In this document: positions 45,902 to 57,606 of the stretch, piece after piece
Numbering within the stretch: position 1 is the stretch's first letter
Layout of the letters: the number at the start of each line of letters is the position of its first letter
From: Aphidius gifuensis
Taxonomy: Eukaryota; Arthropoda; Insecta; Hymenoptera; Braconidae
Length of the DNA: 64,000 bases
NCBI RefSeq assembly: GCF_014905175.1
Contig: NC_057788.1
Span: 20,616,154 to 20,680,153 of the forward strand
Direction: 5' to 3'
Notes under the pieces: model-generated
The model's input: only the letters and a program-made list of their open reading frames with translations
Told to the model about the DNA's origin: nothing
The model's database searches: none
Made by a program: the position numbers and the translations under genes

Positions 45902-46569
45902 CGATTAATTAATTTTCCAACATTGTCAGCTTCGTATTTAATCACCAATTATTTTTACTAGTTGACAATGATCGTTGATCAATCATTGGACTTGATCAAA
46001 ACACAAGTAACAAATTCTAGTTACTTAATTTTTGAGATATTTTTATGAATAAATGTTTAAGCAATTATTCTTAATAAATTTAAACATTCGTCTTGAATAT
46101 TTCATTTTCACATATATTCAATACACATTTAACTAAAGCAAAATATATAAACTTTTTGAAAATATAATAACAATTAATATAAGGAACAACTTGGATATTA
46201 TTTTCTATTTAAAGTATAGTGGTGTGGATCATCATCGTCATCGTCGTCGTCGTCAAGTAGCAAAAGTAAATCTAGAAAACAAAATTATTATTAAATTCAG
46301 AAAATGATAGATAGTATATCTTGGTATGTAAATACCTCAACTGTATCAAAATATGTTAATTATTTTTTTATTATATACAGTTATGAGATGTGGCATAAAA
46401 GTATATTAAAAAACAATTTTTTGCAGAAATGTAAACTTGCTTCATGTAAAAATAAAAATATAAAAAAAAAAATCTAATTTTTTTAATAGTTTAATATGTA
46501 ATATAAATAATGAAGACAGAAAGTACATAACTTAGAAAAACAAATTTGAAATATATATTCATTCATAAG
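45902..46569. other. flank; promoter of U17 deleted
   Basis: Shared flank to about 46480. The 200 bp that should carry the GTCGCG block and TATA box are missing: an A-run at 46463 leads within about 60 bp to the family leader (AAGTACATAACTTAGAAAAA). No gene. Confidence 0.6.
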
Positions 46570-48172
46570 ATGGAACAAAGTAAGAAACATCAGTTTGAGG
46601 AAATTGATCAACAATCGTTTACTGACTCATTTAATTGTTGTTGGGAACTTTTGAAAAAAAAGAATATTATCTTAGTAACCGTAAGACCGATATATTTTCA
46701 AAGTTGTCATTACATTATGGTCGAGACATGTATGATGCCATGATGGTAATTATGAAGAAAATTATAATATCCAATAAAGACAAAGTTGCCATTGAAAAAT
46801 CAAAAGTTGCATCGATACAAATTGTAAAAACAGAAACTACTCGGGACTCAGGTTATGATAATAATTATGATCGAATAAATCAACAGTAACAACAACAACA
46901 AGTTGACAAAGTGAACATTGACATCAACAATAGTCTAGACAAGATGATATCTAAAAAAAGAAAAATATCAGTTGATGAAATTCATTCCAAGAGAGCAGGT
47001 ATATTTTAAATGTCTTGAAGATTTTTATTCAATTGTATCTTGATTCAATTTTTTTTATTTTTCAGATTACAAAAAAAATAACTGATCATCCAAGTTATGC
47101 TAAAAATATACAAATTACGTCTTCAAATGAAAACTCAATTGAAAAATTGCATATGATTGATTTTATTAAAAAGGAAGAACAATTATGTACAGATCATAAT
47201 ATAACTATTAAAGATGAAATGTTGCCAATTACAGATGATTCAATTGATGTTGACGAAATCAACATAACTCGATAACTCGAATGATCACTCAACTGGACTA
47301 GAAATAAAGTCAAATGAAATTTCCAATTCATTTAATTTTTTTAAAGATAATGATCAAAGTTGCTCAAATAAAGGCATTGAAAATGTTGAACATCAAAGAC
47401 AAGCAAGAATCCGTACTAGATCAGTTGCTTCTAAAAAATATAGTTTTTGTACAAAAGAAAATGATGACCTAAGCTCTACCACAGACGAAAATTACATTGA
47501 TGGTGATAATAATAGCCTAAATCAAAATAGAAATCTTAAAGATAAAATCAAAATAATTGACGGTATTTCTTTCGAAGAAAAAACAGGTGTAGTTCGATTG
47601 GCATTAGAAAATCCAACTTGGTCATTAGATATGTTGAGAAAACACAGTGGTTGTAAAATTATTAAACAACGTCTTCAAATTAAAATGTGGAAAAAACAGA
47701 TTGAACAAGGAGGAACTCTTCGTCGAAAAATGAATTGTGTTAATAACTGGGTTCTAAATAAGTGCATTTAGGCTCAAAGAAAGGAGAAGTAATTACAAAC
47801 AAAAAAATTAGAAAATGGAGAAAATGGGGAAGCCAAAAAAATATTCAAACCGATAAAATTTTCAGCAAGTGTTATCTGGTTAATAATGTTAAAAAAAACC
47901 ATGAAACCACTGGTGAACCATATAATCTAAAAGTTAATTGTAATTTTCAAAGAAAGGAATCATTTTATTTATCGAATATTTACGTTCCCCATGAAATAAA
48001 AGTTAAAGTTGTTAATCTTGCAAATGAAAACCCACATTGGAGTTCAAAAATGCTCAGAGAACAAAGTGGTTGTAATAATCTTGAAACTATGAATCAACTC
48101 TACCGTTGGAAGAAAGTTGTTAAAAAATTCAATAAGAAGGCAGCCACTAGTCTTTCCACTGGAAAAATTTAA
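46570..48172 (+). pseudogene. U17: multiply broken family gene
   Basis: Exon 1 is about 46570-46998: one A is lost near 46655 (ELLKKKN then out of frame), and a TAA at 46887-46889 sits in the Gln tract. Exon 2 begins at 47066 with part of the NNCDDS codons missing, stops near 47275, and stops again near 47770 (NKCI stop). HTH1 (VVRLALENPTWSLDMLRKHS), a damaged CENP-B-type HTH and HTH2 (ENPHWSSKMLREQSGCNNLE) can all be traced, ending STGKI. It also lacks a promoter. Confidence 0.85.
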
Positions 48173-48670
48173 TTCTTCAGTACAATCTGAATATAATGAT
48201 GAAGATAAAAATACAAGTGCCAGTGGAACAGAGGCAAACGAGGATAAATTTCGAGCTGATGATGTTAGAATTGCTCACTTATTATTATTACTGGCTGGAT
48301 CAATTATTATCAAGTTGTTATGTTATGTTAATGATGAAGTTGTATATATATAATATATATTATATATTATATGATATATAAATAATTGATAATAATAACA
48401 AATCTGATCAAAATAAAATATATAAAGTTTGAAAAAAAAAAAAAAATTGAATAACTGAACTATATCACAATGTTAATTGATTTTTTATTATACAGTTATG
48501 ATATGTGGCATAAATATTGAATTGTAAATGTTTGCAAGAATATAAAAAACTTATTTCATGTGTGAAAATAAATATTTGAAAAATAATAATTTAATTTTTT
48601 AAATATAATTAAATGTACAATTGTTGTGGTCAAATGAGAATGCCTAATTATACCTGTGTTTATGGTTTAC
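48173..48670. other. shared flank
   Basis: Ancestral tail codons continue out of frame to about 48260; a TATATAATATATATTATATA palindrome is at 48343-48380. No gene. Confidence 0.5.
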
Positions 48671-48765
48671 ATGAAAACTGTCGCGGTACTCTCTGACAGG
48701 TTTCTCTTTATTAGTTTAGAGCTTCATGTATATTTCATTTATTAAAAATCTTTCAAGTATAAAAC
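48671..48765 (+). promoter_or_regulatory. U18 promoter
   Basis: CTGTCGCGGTACTCTCTGAC at 48678, then AGGTTTCTCTTTATTAG. TATA box TATAAAAC at 48758-48765, 99 bp before the ATG. Confidence 0.65.
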
Positions 48766-48856
48766 AACAATAAAAACATTGTAAACATTGCAAATACAAC
48801 AATCAAAAAGTACATAACTTAAAAAAACAAATTTGAAAAATATATTCATTAATAAG

Positions 48857-50300
48857 ATGGAACAATTTGATAAACATCAGCTTGAGACAACTGATCAAGA
48901 ATTGTTTACTGATTCATTTAATTTTTGTTGGGAACTTTTGAAAAGTAAAGAATATTATCTCAGTGAACGTGAGACCGATATATTTTCAAAGATGTCATTA
49001 AATTATGGCCAAGACATGTATGATGCCATGATGATAATTATCAACAAAATTATAAAATCCAATGAAAACAAATCAAAAGTTGAATCAATAAAAATTGTAA
49101 CAGCAGAAGCCACTTGTGATTCAGGTTATGATGATAATTGTAATCAATTGGATCAACAACAAAAACAACAGCAAGTTGACAAAGTGAACATTGACATCGA
49201 CAACCGTCAAGATAAGATGATATTAGAAAGAAGGAAAATATCAGTTGATGAAATTCATTCAAAGAAGATGTTCAAAGAAGGTATGTTTTGAATGATGTTG
49301 AATTTATTAAATTGTCATTCGATTTAATTGATTTTATTTTTCAGATAACAAAAACAATAACTGTGATGATTCAAGCAATGCTGAAAATATACAAATTGTT
49401 TCTTCAAACGAAAATTTAATTAAAAAATCACATATAATTGTTTTTATTAAAAAGGAAAAAAAATTATTTACAAAAGACAATATAACCACTAAAGATGAAA
49501 TCGTGTCAGATGATTTAATTGATGTTAAAAAAATTAATAACTCGAACGATCACTCATATGCACTAGATATAAAGTCAAATGAAATTTCCAATTTTTCTAA
49601 AGATAATAATCAAAGTTACTCGAATGAAGTCATTGAAAGTGTTGGTTATCAAATAAACACAAGAATTCGTACTGGATCACTTGCTCTTAAAAAATATAGT
49701 TTCCATACAGAAGAAGATGATGATCTAAGCTTTACCACAGACGAAAATTACCTTGATAATGATGATAATGTTGTTGATGACGATGATGATGATGATTTCC
49801 ATCTTTATGTTGATGACGATGATGATGATGATGATAATGATAATAGCCTCAGTCAAAGTAAAAAACGTGATGGTAAAATTAAAATAACTAGTGGACTTTC
49901 GTTTGAAGAAAAAAAACGTGTAGTCAAATTAGCAACAGAAAATCCAACTTGGTCAATAAATGTGTTGAGAGAACGCACTGGTTGTAAATATATCAAAGAC
50001 CGCCGTCAAGTTCAAGTGTGGAAAAAACATGTTCAAAAAGGAGGTACTCCTCGTGAAATAATGAATCGTGTAAATAACTGGGTTCTAAATAAGTACATTG
50101 AGAGCCAAAGGAAAGGAGAAACAATTACAAATGAAAAAATTAGAACATGGGGACTTGAAGCCAAAAAAATATTTAAACCGATACAGTTTTCAGCAAGTCA
50201 TCACTGGTTACAAATGTTTAAAAAAAACCATGAAATTACTTTTTGGGCAGAAAAAAAAAATCATCTTATTTATCAAACATTTACGCTCCCTATGGAATAA
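48857..50300 (+). CDS. U18: family protein, short form lacking HTH2, 459 aa
   Basis: Exon 1 is 48857-49280 and exon 2 49345-50300, with a 64-nt intron. It is the closest relative of U12: exon 1 differs by few codons, the intron length is the same, and it shares the FWAEKK junction and LPME end in place of HTH2. The acidic region has two Asp runs separated by FHLYV. HTH1 is at 325-375 (VVKLATENPTWSINVLRERT) and the CENP-B-type HTH at 381-440 (SASHHWLQMFKKNHEI). The start is the ATG at the family position; an upstream in-frame stretch (KNIFIN) lacks its own ATG. Confidence 0.83.
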
Positions 50301-51260
50301 AAGTTAAAGTTGTCAATCTTACAAATGAAAATCCACATTGGAGTTTAAAAAGACTAAGAGAATAAATCTAAAGCTGCTGATGTTAGAATTACTTACTAAT
50401 TATTTTTTTTTGGCTGGATCAATGATTATTGATTTTTTTTTTTTTTTTTGTCCATGATTGTTGATCAATCATTGGACTTTATTGCAACAAAAGTCACAAC
50501 ACACGTTACCTTATTCAAAAATCCTTTTATGGATAAATGCTTAAGTAATTAATTGTACTTAAGTAATGAATTCATATAATTGTTAATTATAAATTTATAT
50601 ATATCAAAGTTTAGAATTAAAATTTTTTGTTTTTTTCAAAATAAAATTATCATTGATGATTAAAACTGAGTTGAAATAAAACTCTTGTGCTGAGTATAAA
50701 AGAACTAAAACGCAACAAATAATAAACCGAGTTAATAATCATAACAGATTTTGTATACATTGTTTTTCAATTAAATATAAGTTTTGTTATTGATTAAATA
50801 ATAAATGTATTGAAATTTATTCTTCATGAGTTTAGTGTAATGAATAATAATAATATAATAATTATAAATATTGTAAAATAAAAAACTCATTGATGTGTTT
50901 TTTAAAATGTATGGATTTCCCAAGTGGCTGCTAATAATTTGATCGACAACAAATCATTTCTCAATAATTTATTTAGACGTTCATTTGACACATTTACAAA
51001 ATTACCATTTTTTTTTTTCATATCAATTTGTCGTTACAATATCTTGTCTCACTGGTTTCTATTATACATTTATTTTTTTTTTTTACCGTGATTATAACAT
51101 TTTAGGTGAACTTAAATTCCTCGTTACAAATGACAATACATAATCAATAATTCATCTCAAAAGCATGATAATTATACATTATCAATTTCCTACATTGTGA
51201 GACAGTATTGTTAACTTAAAAAACAAATCATTGTTGTCAGGTAATTAAAAATATTTTGTA
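50301..51260. other. shared 3' flank
   Basis: Out-of-frame HTH2 remnant to 50365, then recurrent flank blocks including AGTGGCTGCTAATAATTTGA and ACACATTTACAAAA (50900-51060). No gene. Confidence 0.5.
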
Positions 51261-51400
51261 GAATAGAATAGAATAGAATTTTTATTAATAACCCAGCTGG
51301 CAAAGCCAAATGATAGGGCCTTTCATGAACAATCATTTACATTTCTTACATATTTTTTTTCTTACATATTATTTAAGTCTCATTAGTATTTATTTAGTAT
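51261..51400 (-). mobile_element. 3' tail of a truncated non-LTR retrotransposon
   Basis: Read on the minus strand: GGCCCTATCATTTGGCTTTG, then CCAGCTGGGTTATTAATAAA, then a pentanucleotide tail (TTCTA)n. A unique 3' UTR followed by a simple-repeat tail is typical of insect non-LTR elements. The usual flank sequence is interrupted at exactly 51260. The 5' side is cut off within about 140 bp, so no protein remains. Class not determined. Confidence 0.5.
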
Positions 51401-51815
51401 TAATTTGGATATTATTTTTATTTCAAGGATGGTGTTGTTGGACATTTACGAATTTTTTGATTAACATCATCATCATCGTCGTCGTGTCTTTAGTATTTAA
51501 AAGACTTTGATCGATAATCTCAGCAACAGTAAATCTGGAAAACAAAATTATTATTAAATTTAATAAATGATAAATATATTCTTTATTTTTTATGAAAAAA
51601 AATGTTAATATCTCAACTGTATCAAAGTATGTAAATATTTTTTTTATTGCAGTTATGTGATGTGGCAAAAATAATTGTTCGCAAGAATGTAAGAAAATTA
51701 ATTCCTGTTGAAATAAAGAAATAAAAAAAAAATAATCGGATTATTTAAATAATTGAATATACAATTGTTGTGGTCAAATGAAAATACGTAATTATAAGTC
51801 TGTTTATAGTTTTCA
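51401..51815. other. shared flank with minus-strand remnant
   Basis: Minus strand 51535-51425: acceptor-like TTTTCCAG, then FTVAEIIDQSLLNTKD and an Asp/Met codon run. This is the best preserved copy of the minus-strand remnant. Confidence 0.5.
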
Positions 51816-51898
51816 TGAAAAGTGTCGCAGCACTCTCTGGCCGGTTTTCCTTATCAGTTCTATGTGTTTCATTATTGAAAATTTTTTAAGTATAAAAC
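51816..51898 (+). promoter_or_regulatory. U19 promoter
   Basis: AGTGTCGCAGCACTCTCTGG at 51821, then CCGGTTTTCCTTATCAG. TATA box TATAAAAC at 51891-51898, 92 bp before the ATG. Confidence 0.65.
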
Positions 51899-51982
51899 AG
51901 CAATAAAAACATTGTAAACATTGCATATACAACAATCAAAAACTACATAACTTAACAAGTTTGAAATATATTCATTAATAAG

Positions 51983-52831
51983 ATGGAACAGTTTAATAAA
52001 CATCAGCTTGAAAAAAAAGATGTACAATTGTTTACTGACTCATTCAATTTTTGTTGGGAACTTTTGAAAAGAAAAGAATATTATCTTAGTGAACATGAGA
52101 CCAATATGTTTTCAAGGTTGTCAATAAATTATGGCCATGACATGTATGACGCCATGATGATAATTATGAACAAAATTATAAAATTCAATAAAGACAAAGT
52201 TGCAGTTGAATCAATAAAAATTGTAACAGCAGAAGGCACTCGTGACTCAGGTTATGGTGATACTTATGATCAATTAAATCAACAACAACAACAGCAAGTT
52301 GACAAAGTGAACATTGACATCAACAACAGTCAAGACAAGATGATTTCAAAAAAAAGAGAAATGTCAGTTGATAAAATTCATTCCAAAAAAATGTTCAAAG
52401 CAGGTATGTTTTAAATGTGGCTAAGATTTTTATTAAACTGTAATTTGATTCAATTTATTTTATTTTTCAGTTAACAAAACAAATAACTGTGATGATTCAA
52501 GTAATGCTAAAAATATACCAATTGTTTCTTTAAATGAAGAAGAAGAAATCATTAAAGATGAAATCTTGTCAATTACAGATGATTCAATTGATGTTGATAA
52601 AATGAATAACTCGAATGATCACTCAATTGGACTAGAAATAAAGTCGAAAGAAATTTCCAATTCATTTGATTTTTTTAAAGATAATAATCAAAGTTGCTCA
52701 AATGAAAGCATTGAAAATGTTGATCATCGAAAAAAAACAAGAATTCGTACTGGATCACTTGCTCCTAAGAAATATAGTTTTTGTACAGAAGAAGATAATA
52801 AACTAAGCTCTACTGCAGACGAAAATGACCT

Positions 52832-52880
<49 letters not shown>

Positions 52881-53510
52881 AATAGCCTAAACCAAAATAA
52901 AAATCTCAAAGATAAAATTAAAATAATTGATGATATTTCTTTTGAAGAAAAAAAACGCGTTGTTGAATTGGCAATCGAACATCCAAATTGGCCAATAAGT
53001 ATGTTGAGAAAGCAAAGTGGATATAAAAATATAAAAACACGCCGTCAAGTTGAAGTGTGGAAAAAACAGATTGAACGAGGAGGATCTCTTCGTGAAAGAA
53101 TGAATTTTGTCAATAACTGGGTTATAAATAAGTGCATTGAGAACCAAAAGAAAGGAGAAGTACTTACGAATGAAAAAATTCAAACATTTGGACTTGAAGC
53201 AAAAAAAATATTTAAACCTATAAAATTTTCAGCAGGTTATTGCTGGTTAAGAATGTTAAAAAAAAAAGAAGAAATTACTGGTAAATCATATGATCTAAAA
53301 ATTAATTGTAACATGGAAAAAAAAAAATCATTTTCTCATTCGAAAATTTTCGTTCCCCATGAAATAAAAGTTAAAGTTGTTAATCTTGCAAATAAAAATC
53401 CACGTTGGAGTTTGGAAATGCTAAGAGAACAAAGTGGTTGTTATAATCTTGAAAACATTTGTCAGCTTTACAATTGGAAACAAATTGTTAAAAAATTCAA
53501 GAACCACTAG
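51983..53510 (+). CDS. U19: intact HTH/CENP-B-like family protein, 486 aa
   Basis: Exon 1 is 51983-52403 and exon 2 52471-53510, with a 67-nt intron. Exon 2 starts TTAAC so the junction residue is Val, not Asp. The acidic region has lost the MIDFIEKEE segment. It carries the longest pure Asp run in the window (about 17, residues 262-278). HTH1 at 297-346 uses NWPISMLRKQSG, as in U2. The CENP-B-type HTH at 353-411 reads GYCWLRMLKKKEEI; the His of KNHEI is lost. HTH2 is at 435-483 (VVNLANKNPRWSLEML). Ends KFKNH; tail codons are out of frame after the stop. Confidence 0.85.
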
Positions 53511-54385
53511 TCTTTCCACTGGATCAACTGTTCATAAAGAATTTAATTTTACTTCAGTACAATATTGAATATGTTGATGAAGACAAAAATACAAGTGCAA
53601 GTGGAGACAGAAGCAAACGAGGACAAATTTGGAGCTGATGATGTTAAAATTACTTAATGTTTATTTTATTGGCTGGAACAATCATTATCAAGTTGTTTTT
53701 TTTTTCTAATGATCGTTGATCAATCATTGGATTTCATTACAACAAAAGTAAAAAATTCTATTTACCTAATTTCATATATAATTTTATAAATAAATGTTAC
53801 AGTCATTATTATTATCAATTTTGTATGATTAATAATCAATTAATTATGAAAACAATTATCTTCAATATTTAATTCTCATATGTATTTTTTTATTTCCATT
53901 AATTATTATACTCTTATTAATTATTATTAATGATTTATTAACAACACATTAAATTAAAACAAAATATATAAATTGTTGAAAAATAATAATTAGTATAATG
54001 AACAATTTGGATATTATTTCCAATAAAATATGGTGGTGTTGGACGTTTACGATTTTCTTGATTATCGTTATCAACATCTTGTCTTTAGAAGTTAAAATAT
54101 TTTGATCAAGCAATCTCAGCAATAGTAAATTTAAAAAACAAGATTATTATTAAATTTAAAAAACGATAAATATATCTTTGTTTTTTATAAAAAAAATGTA
54201 AATAATTCAATTATATCAAAATGTTAATTATTTTTCCATTACAGTTATGTGGTGAAAATGTAAAAAACTTATTTCATAAAAAAATAAAAATATTAGAAAT
54301 AATAAACTAATTTTTTTAATTATTGGAAGTACAATTGTTGTGGTCAAATGAAAATACGTCATTATAAGTTTGTTCATGGTTTTCA
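53511..54385. other. shared 3' flank
   Basis: Recurrent flank blocks; no gene. Confidence 0.5.
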
Positions 54386-54469
54386 TGAAAAGTGTCGCAG
54401 CACTCTCTGGCCGGTCTCTCCTTATCAGTTCTATGTGTTTCATTATTAAAAATCGTTCAAGTATAAAAC
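54386..54469 (+). promoter_or_regulatory. U20 promoter, apparently intact
   Basis: AGTGTCGCAGCACTCTCTGG at 54391, CCGGTCTCTCCTTATCAG, and TATAAAAC at 54462-54469, 99 bp before the ATG. Almost identical to the U19 promoter, yet the gene is only a stub. Confidence 0.6.
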
Positions 54470-54560
54470 AACAATAAAAACATTGTAAACATTGAAAATA
54501 CAACAATCAGAAACTATATAACTTAAAAATACAAATTCGGAAAATATATTGATAAATAAA

Positions 54561-54675
54561 ATGGAACAATTTGATAAACATCAGCTTGAGACAATTGATC
54601 AACAATTGTTTACTGACTCATTTAATTGTTGTTGGGAACCTTTGAAAAGAAAAGAATATTATCTCGTTGTCATCA
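54561..54675 (+). pseudogene. U20: first 37 codons of exon 1 only
   Basis: MEQFDKHQLETIDQQLFTDS then FNCCWEPLKRKEYYL, after which the sequence jumps into the minus-strand Asp-run part of a spacer (TTGTCATCATTATCC). A deletion has joined exon 1 to the next spacer, removing the rest of the gene. Confidence 0.85.
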
Positions 54676-55080
54676 TTATCCTTATCTGTCGTTTTTAAAA
54701 TATTTCAATAAATAATTTCAGCAACAGTAAATTTAAGAAACCAAATTATCATTAAATCTAAAAAATGATAAATATGGCTTTGTTTTTCTAGAAAAAAAAA
54801 TGTAAATACCTCAACTGTATCAAAATATGTTAATTATTTTTCTATTATATATACAGTTATGTGATGTAGCATGAATATTGGAAAATAATGGTTCGCAAGA
54901 ATGTAAAATAATTACATCTGCTCATGAAAACAGTGGTGGCTGATCGTGGCGCTCTGTGGTCGATTTCTCTATAGTGGGTATAAGTAATTTAATAATTTGA
55001 TAATTAAATAGTTTAAAATATAAATTATTATTTTTTTAAATTATATATTGAATTAATTTCAATAAAAAATTATAGAGCTC
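54676..55080. other. spacer with a diverged promoter block
   Basis: Contains a minus-strand remnant, then at 54925-54970 a decayed GC block (AAACAGTGGTGGCTGATCGT, then GGCGCTCTGTGGTCG). An AT-rich insert then leads to the U4-type promoter. Confidence 0.5.
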
Positions 55081-55082
55081 TT

Positions 55083-55292
55083 TTGAACTGTTTGAAACTC
55101 CTTCTTCTCCCTACTCCATACAAAAAGCACGAAATGGCGGACCAATCAAAAACTAGACCGCTATTAACACCACACTCTACAATACCCACTCTAGAGAGCA
55201 CTAGAGAGTCTAGATTTTTCTCAGTATGTATCTATCTCCTTATTAATTTAGTTTCATGTTTGACTATTAATTAAAAATCTGACAAGTATCAA
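55083..55292 (+). promoter_or_regulatory. U21 promoter, U4 type
   Basis: Nearly identical to 7925-8135 upstream of U4, including CTACAATACCCACTCTAGAG and GAGTCTAGATTTTTCTCAGT. The TATA position reads GTATCAAAC. Confidence 0.5.
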
Positions 55293-55374
55293 ACAACAAT
55301 AAAAACATTGTAAATATTGCAAATACAAGAATAAAAAACTACATAGATTAAAAAAGCAATACATCATAAATAAG

Positions 55375-56954
55375 ATGGAACAAATTAAGAAACATCAGTT
55401 TGAGGAAATTGATCAACAATTGTTTACTGACTCATTTAATATTTGTTGGGAACTTTTAAAAAGTAAAGAATATTATCTCAGTGAACGTGAGACCAATATA
55501 TTTTCCAAGTTGTCATTAAGTTATGGTCATGACATGTATGAGGCCATGGTCATATTTATGAATAAAATGATAATATCCAATAAACACGAAGCTGCCATTG
55601 AAAAATCAAAAGTTGAATCAATGAAAATTGTAACAGCAGAAGCCACTCGTAACTTAGGTTATAATGATAATTGTGATCAATTAAATCAACAACGACAACA
55701 ACAACAACAAGTTGACAAAGTGAACATTGACATCGTCAACAGTCAAGACATCATGATATCTAAAAAAAGAAAAATATCAGTCGATGAAATTCATTCCAAG
55801 ATGTTTAAAGCAGGTATAGAATAAATGTTGTTAAAATTTTTTTTTAAATTGTATCTTGATTCAATTTATTTTATTTTTCAGATAACAATAAAAATAACTA
55901 TGATGATTCAAGTAATGCTAAAAATATACAAATTACTTTTTTAAATGAAAACTCAATTGACAAACTACATGTGATTGATTTTATTGAAAAAGAAGAATTA
56001 TTTACAGAAGAAAGTATAACCATTAAAGATGAGATGTTGCCAGATACAGATGATTGGATTTATGTTGATGAAACACACAACTTGCACAATCACTCAATTG
56101 GACTAAAAATTAAGTCACATGAAATTTCCGATTTATTCGGAAATAATCATCAACGTTGCTCGAATAAAGTCATTAAAAATGTTGATCATCAAAAAAACAC
56201 AAGCATTCGTACTGGATCACTTGCTCCTGAAAAATATAGTTTTTGTACAGAAGAAGATGATGAGCTAAGCTCTACCACAGACGAAAATTACTTTGATGAT
56301 GATGATGATGATGATAATGATGTGAATTGCCTGAATCAAAATGAAAATCTCGAAGATAAAATTAAAGTAAGCGATGAAATGTCTTTTGAAGAAAGAGCAC
56401 GTGTAGTTAAATTGGCGGGCGAAAATCCGACTTGGTCACTCGACTCGTTGAGAGAACATAGTGGATGTATGAATATTAGAAACTGCCGTCAAGTTGAAGT
56501 GTGGAAAAAACAGATTGAACGAGGAGGATCTCTTCGTGAAAAAATGAATTGTGTAAATAACTGGGTTATAAATAAGTGCATTGAGAACAATAAAAAAGGA
56601 GAAGTAATTACAAATGCAAAAATTAAAACATGGGGACTTGAAGCAAAAAAAATATTTAAACCATTGAAATTTTCAGCACATGATAGCTGGTTAAAAAAAT
56701 TTAAAAAAAACCACGAAATTACTGGTAAATCAAATAATCTTAAAATTAATTGTAACTTGCAAACAAAAAAATCATTTTCATACTCAAATATTTCCGTTTC
56801 CCATGAAATAAAAGCTAAAGTTGTTAATCTTGCAAATGAAAATCCACATTGGAGTTTAAAAATGCTGAGAGAACAAAGTGGTTGTGATAATCTTGAAACT
56901 ATGAATCAACTCTACCGTTGGAGAAAAGTTGTTAGAAATTTGAATAAGAAATGA
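55375..56954 (+). CDS. U21: intact HTH/CENP-B-like family protein, 503 aa
   Basis: Exon 1 is 55375-55813 and exon 2 55882-56954, with a 68-nt intron. The first 90 codons are almost the same as U4 (LFTDSFNICWELLKSKEYYL, LSLSYGHDMYEAMVIFMNKM), but the Gln tract and exon 2 differ, so U4 and U21 share promoter and exon 1 more closely than exon 2. The Asp run is short. HTH1 is at 313-362 (RARVVKLAGENPTWSLDSLR), the CENP-B-type HTH at 370-427 (HDSWLKKFKKNHEI) and HTH2 at 452-501. Ends VVRNLNKK and TGA; tail codons continue out of frame. Confidence 0.86.
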
Positions 56955-57606
56955 GCCACTATACTAGTCATTCCACTGGAAAAATTTAATTCTTCAGTAC
57001 AATATGGATATGATGATGAAGATAAAAATACAAGCTTAAGTGGAGACAGAGGCAAACGAGGGCAAATTTAAAGAATTAGTTACTCACCAATTTTTCTACT
57101 GGTTGATAACGATCGTTGAGCGATTATTGAATTTCATCACAACAAAAGTAACAAATTCTAGTAACCCAATTTCAAAGATACTTTTATAAAAAAACGTTCA
57201 AGTAAATATTATTAATTAATTCATATAATTATTAAAACAATCGTCCTGAGTATCTAATTTTTATTTGTATTCTTCTATATCAATTATTCATTGATTATTA
57301 TACTCTTATTTATTATTAACAACACATTTAATTAAAATAAATATATAAACTTTTTGAAAATATTAAGTTATCATTATTAATAATTAATATAATTAACAAT
57401 TTCAATGACTTAATAAACTATTAACTATTGCTTATGACGATTTTAATTATAGACAGTACGATTTATCATTATATTTACGTTTACATAACATTTTTGTTTT
57501 TTTTTTTTTGCTTGTTCAATTATTTTATTATCATTATTGAATCAATTAGTCAATTTGGTTAATTAATAATACTAATTAATACAATTTTGTGTTGTTTTTT
57601 TTTTAT
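56955..57606. other. shared flank
   Basis: Out-of-frame ancestral tail (SSVQYGYDDEDKNTSLSGDR) to 57070, then flank. 57400-57600 matches 4763-4965. No gene. Confidence 0.5.
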
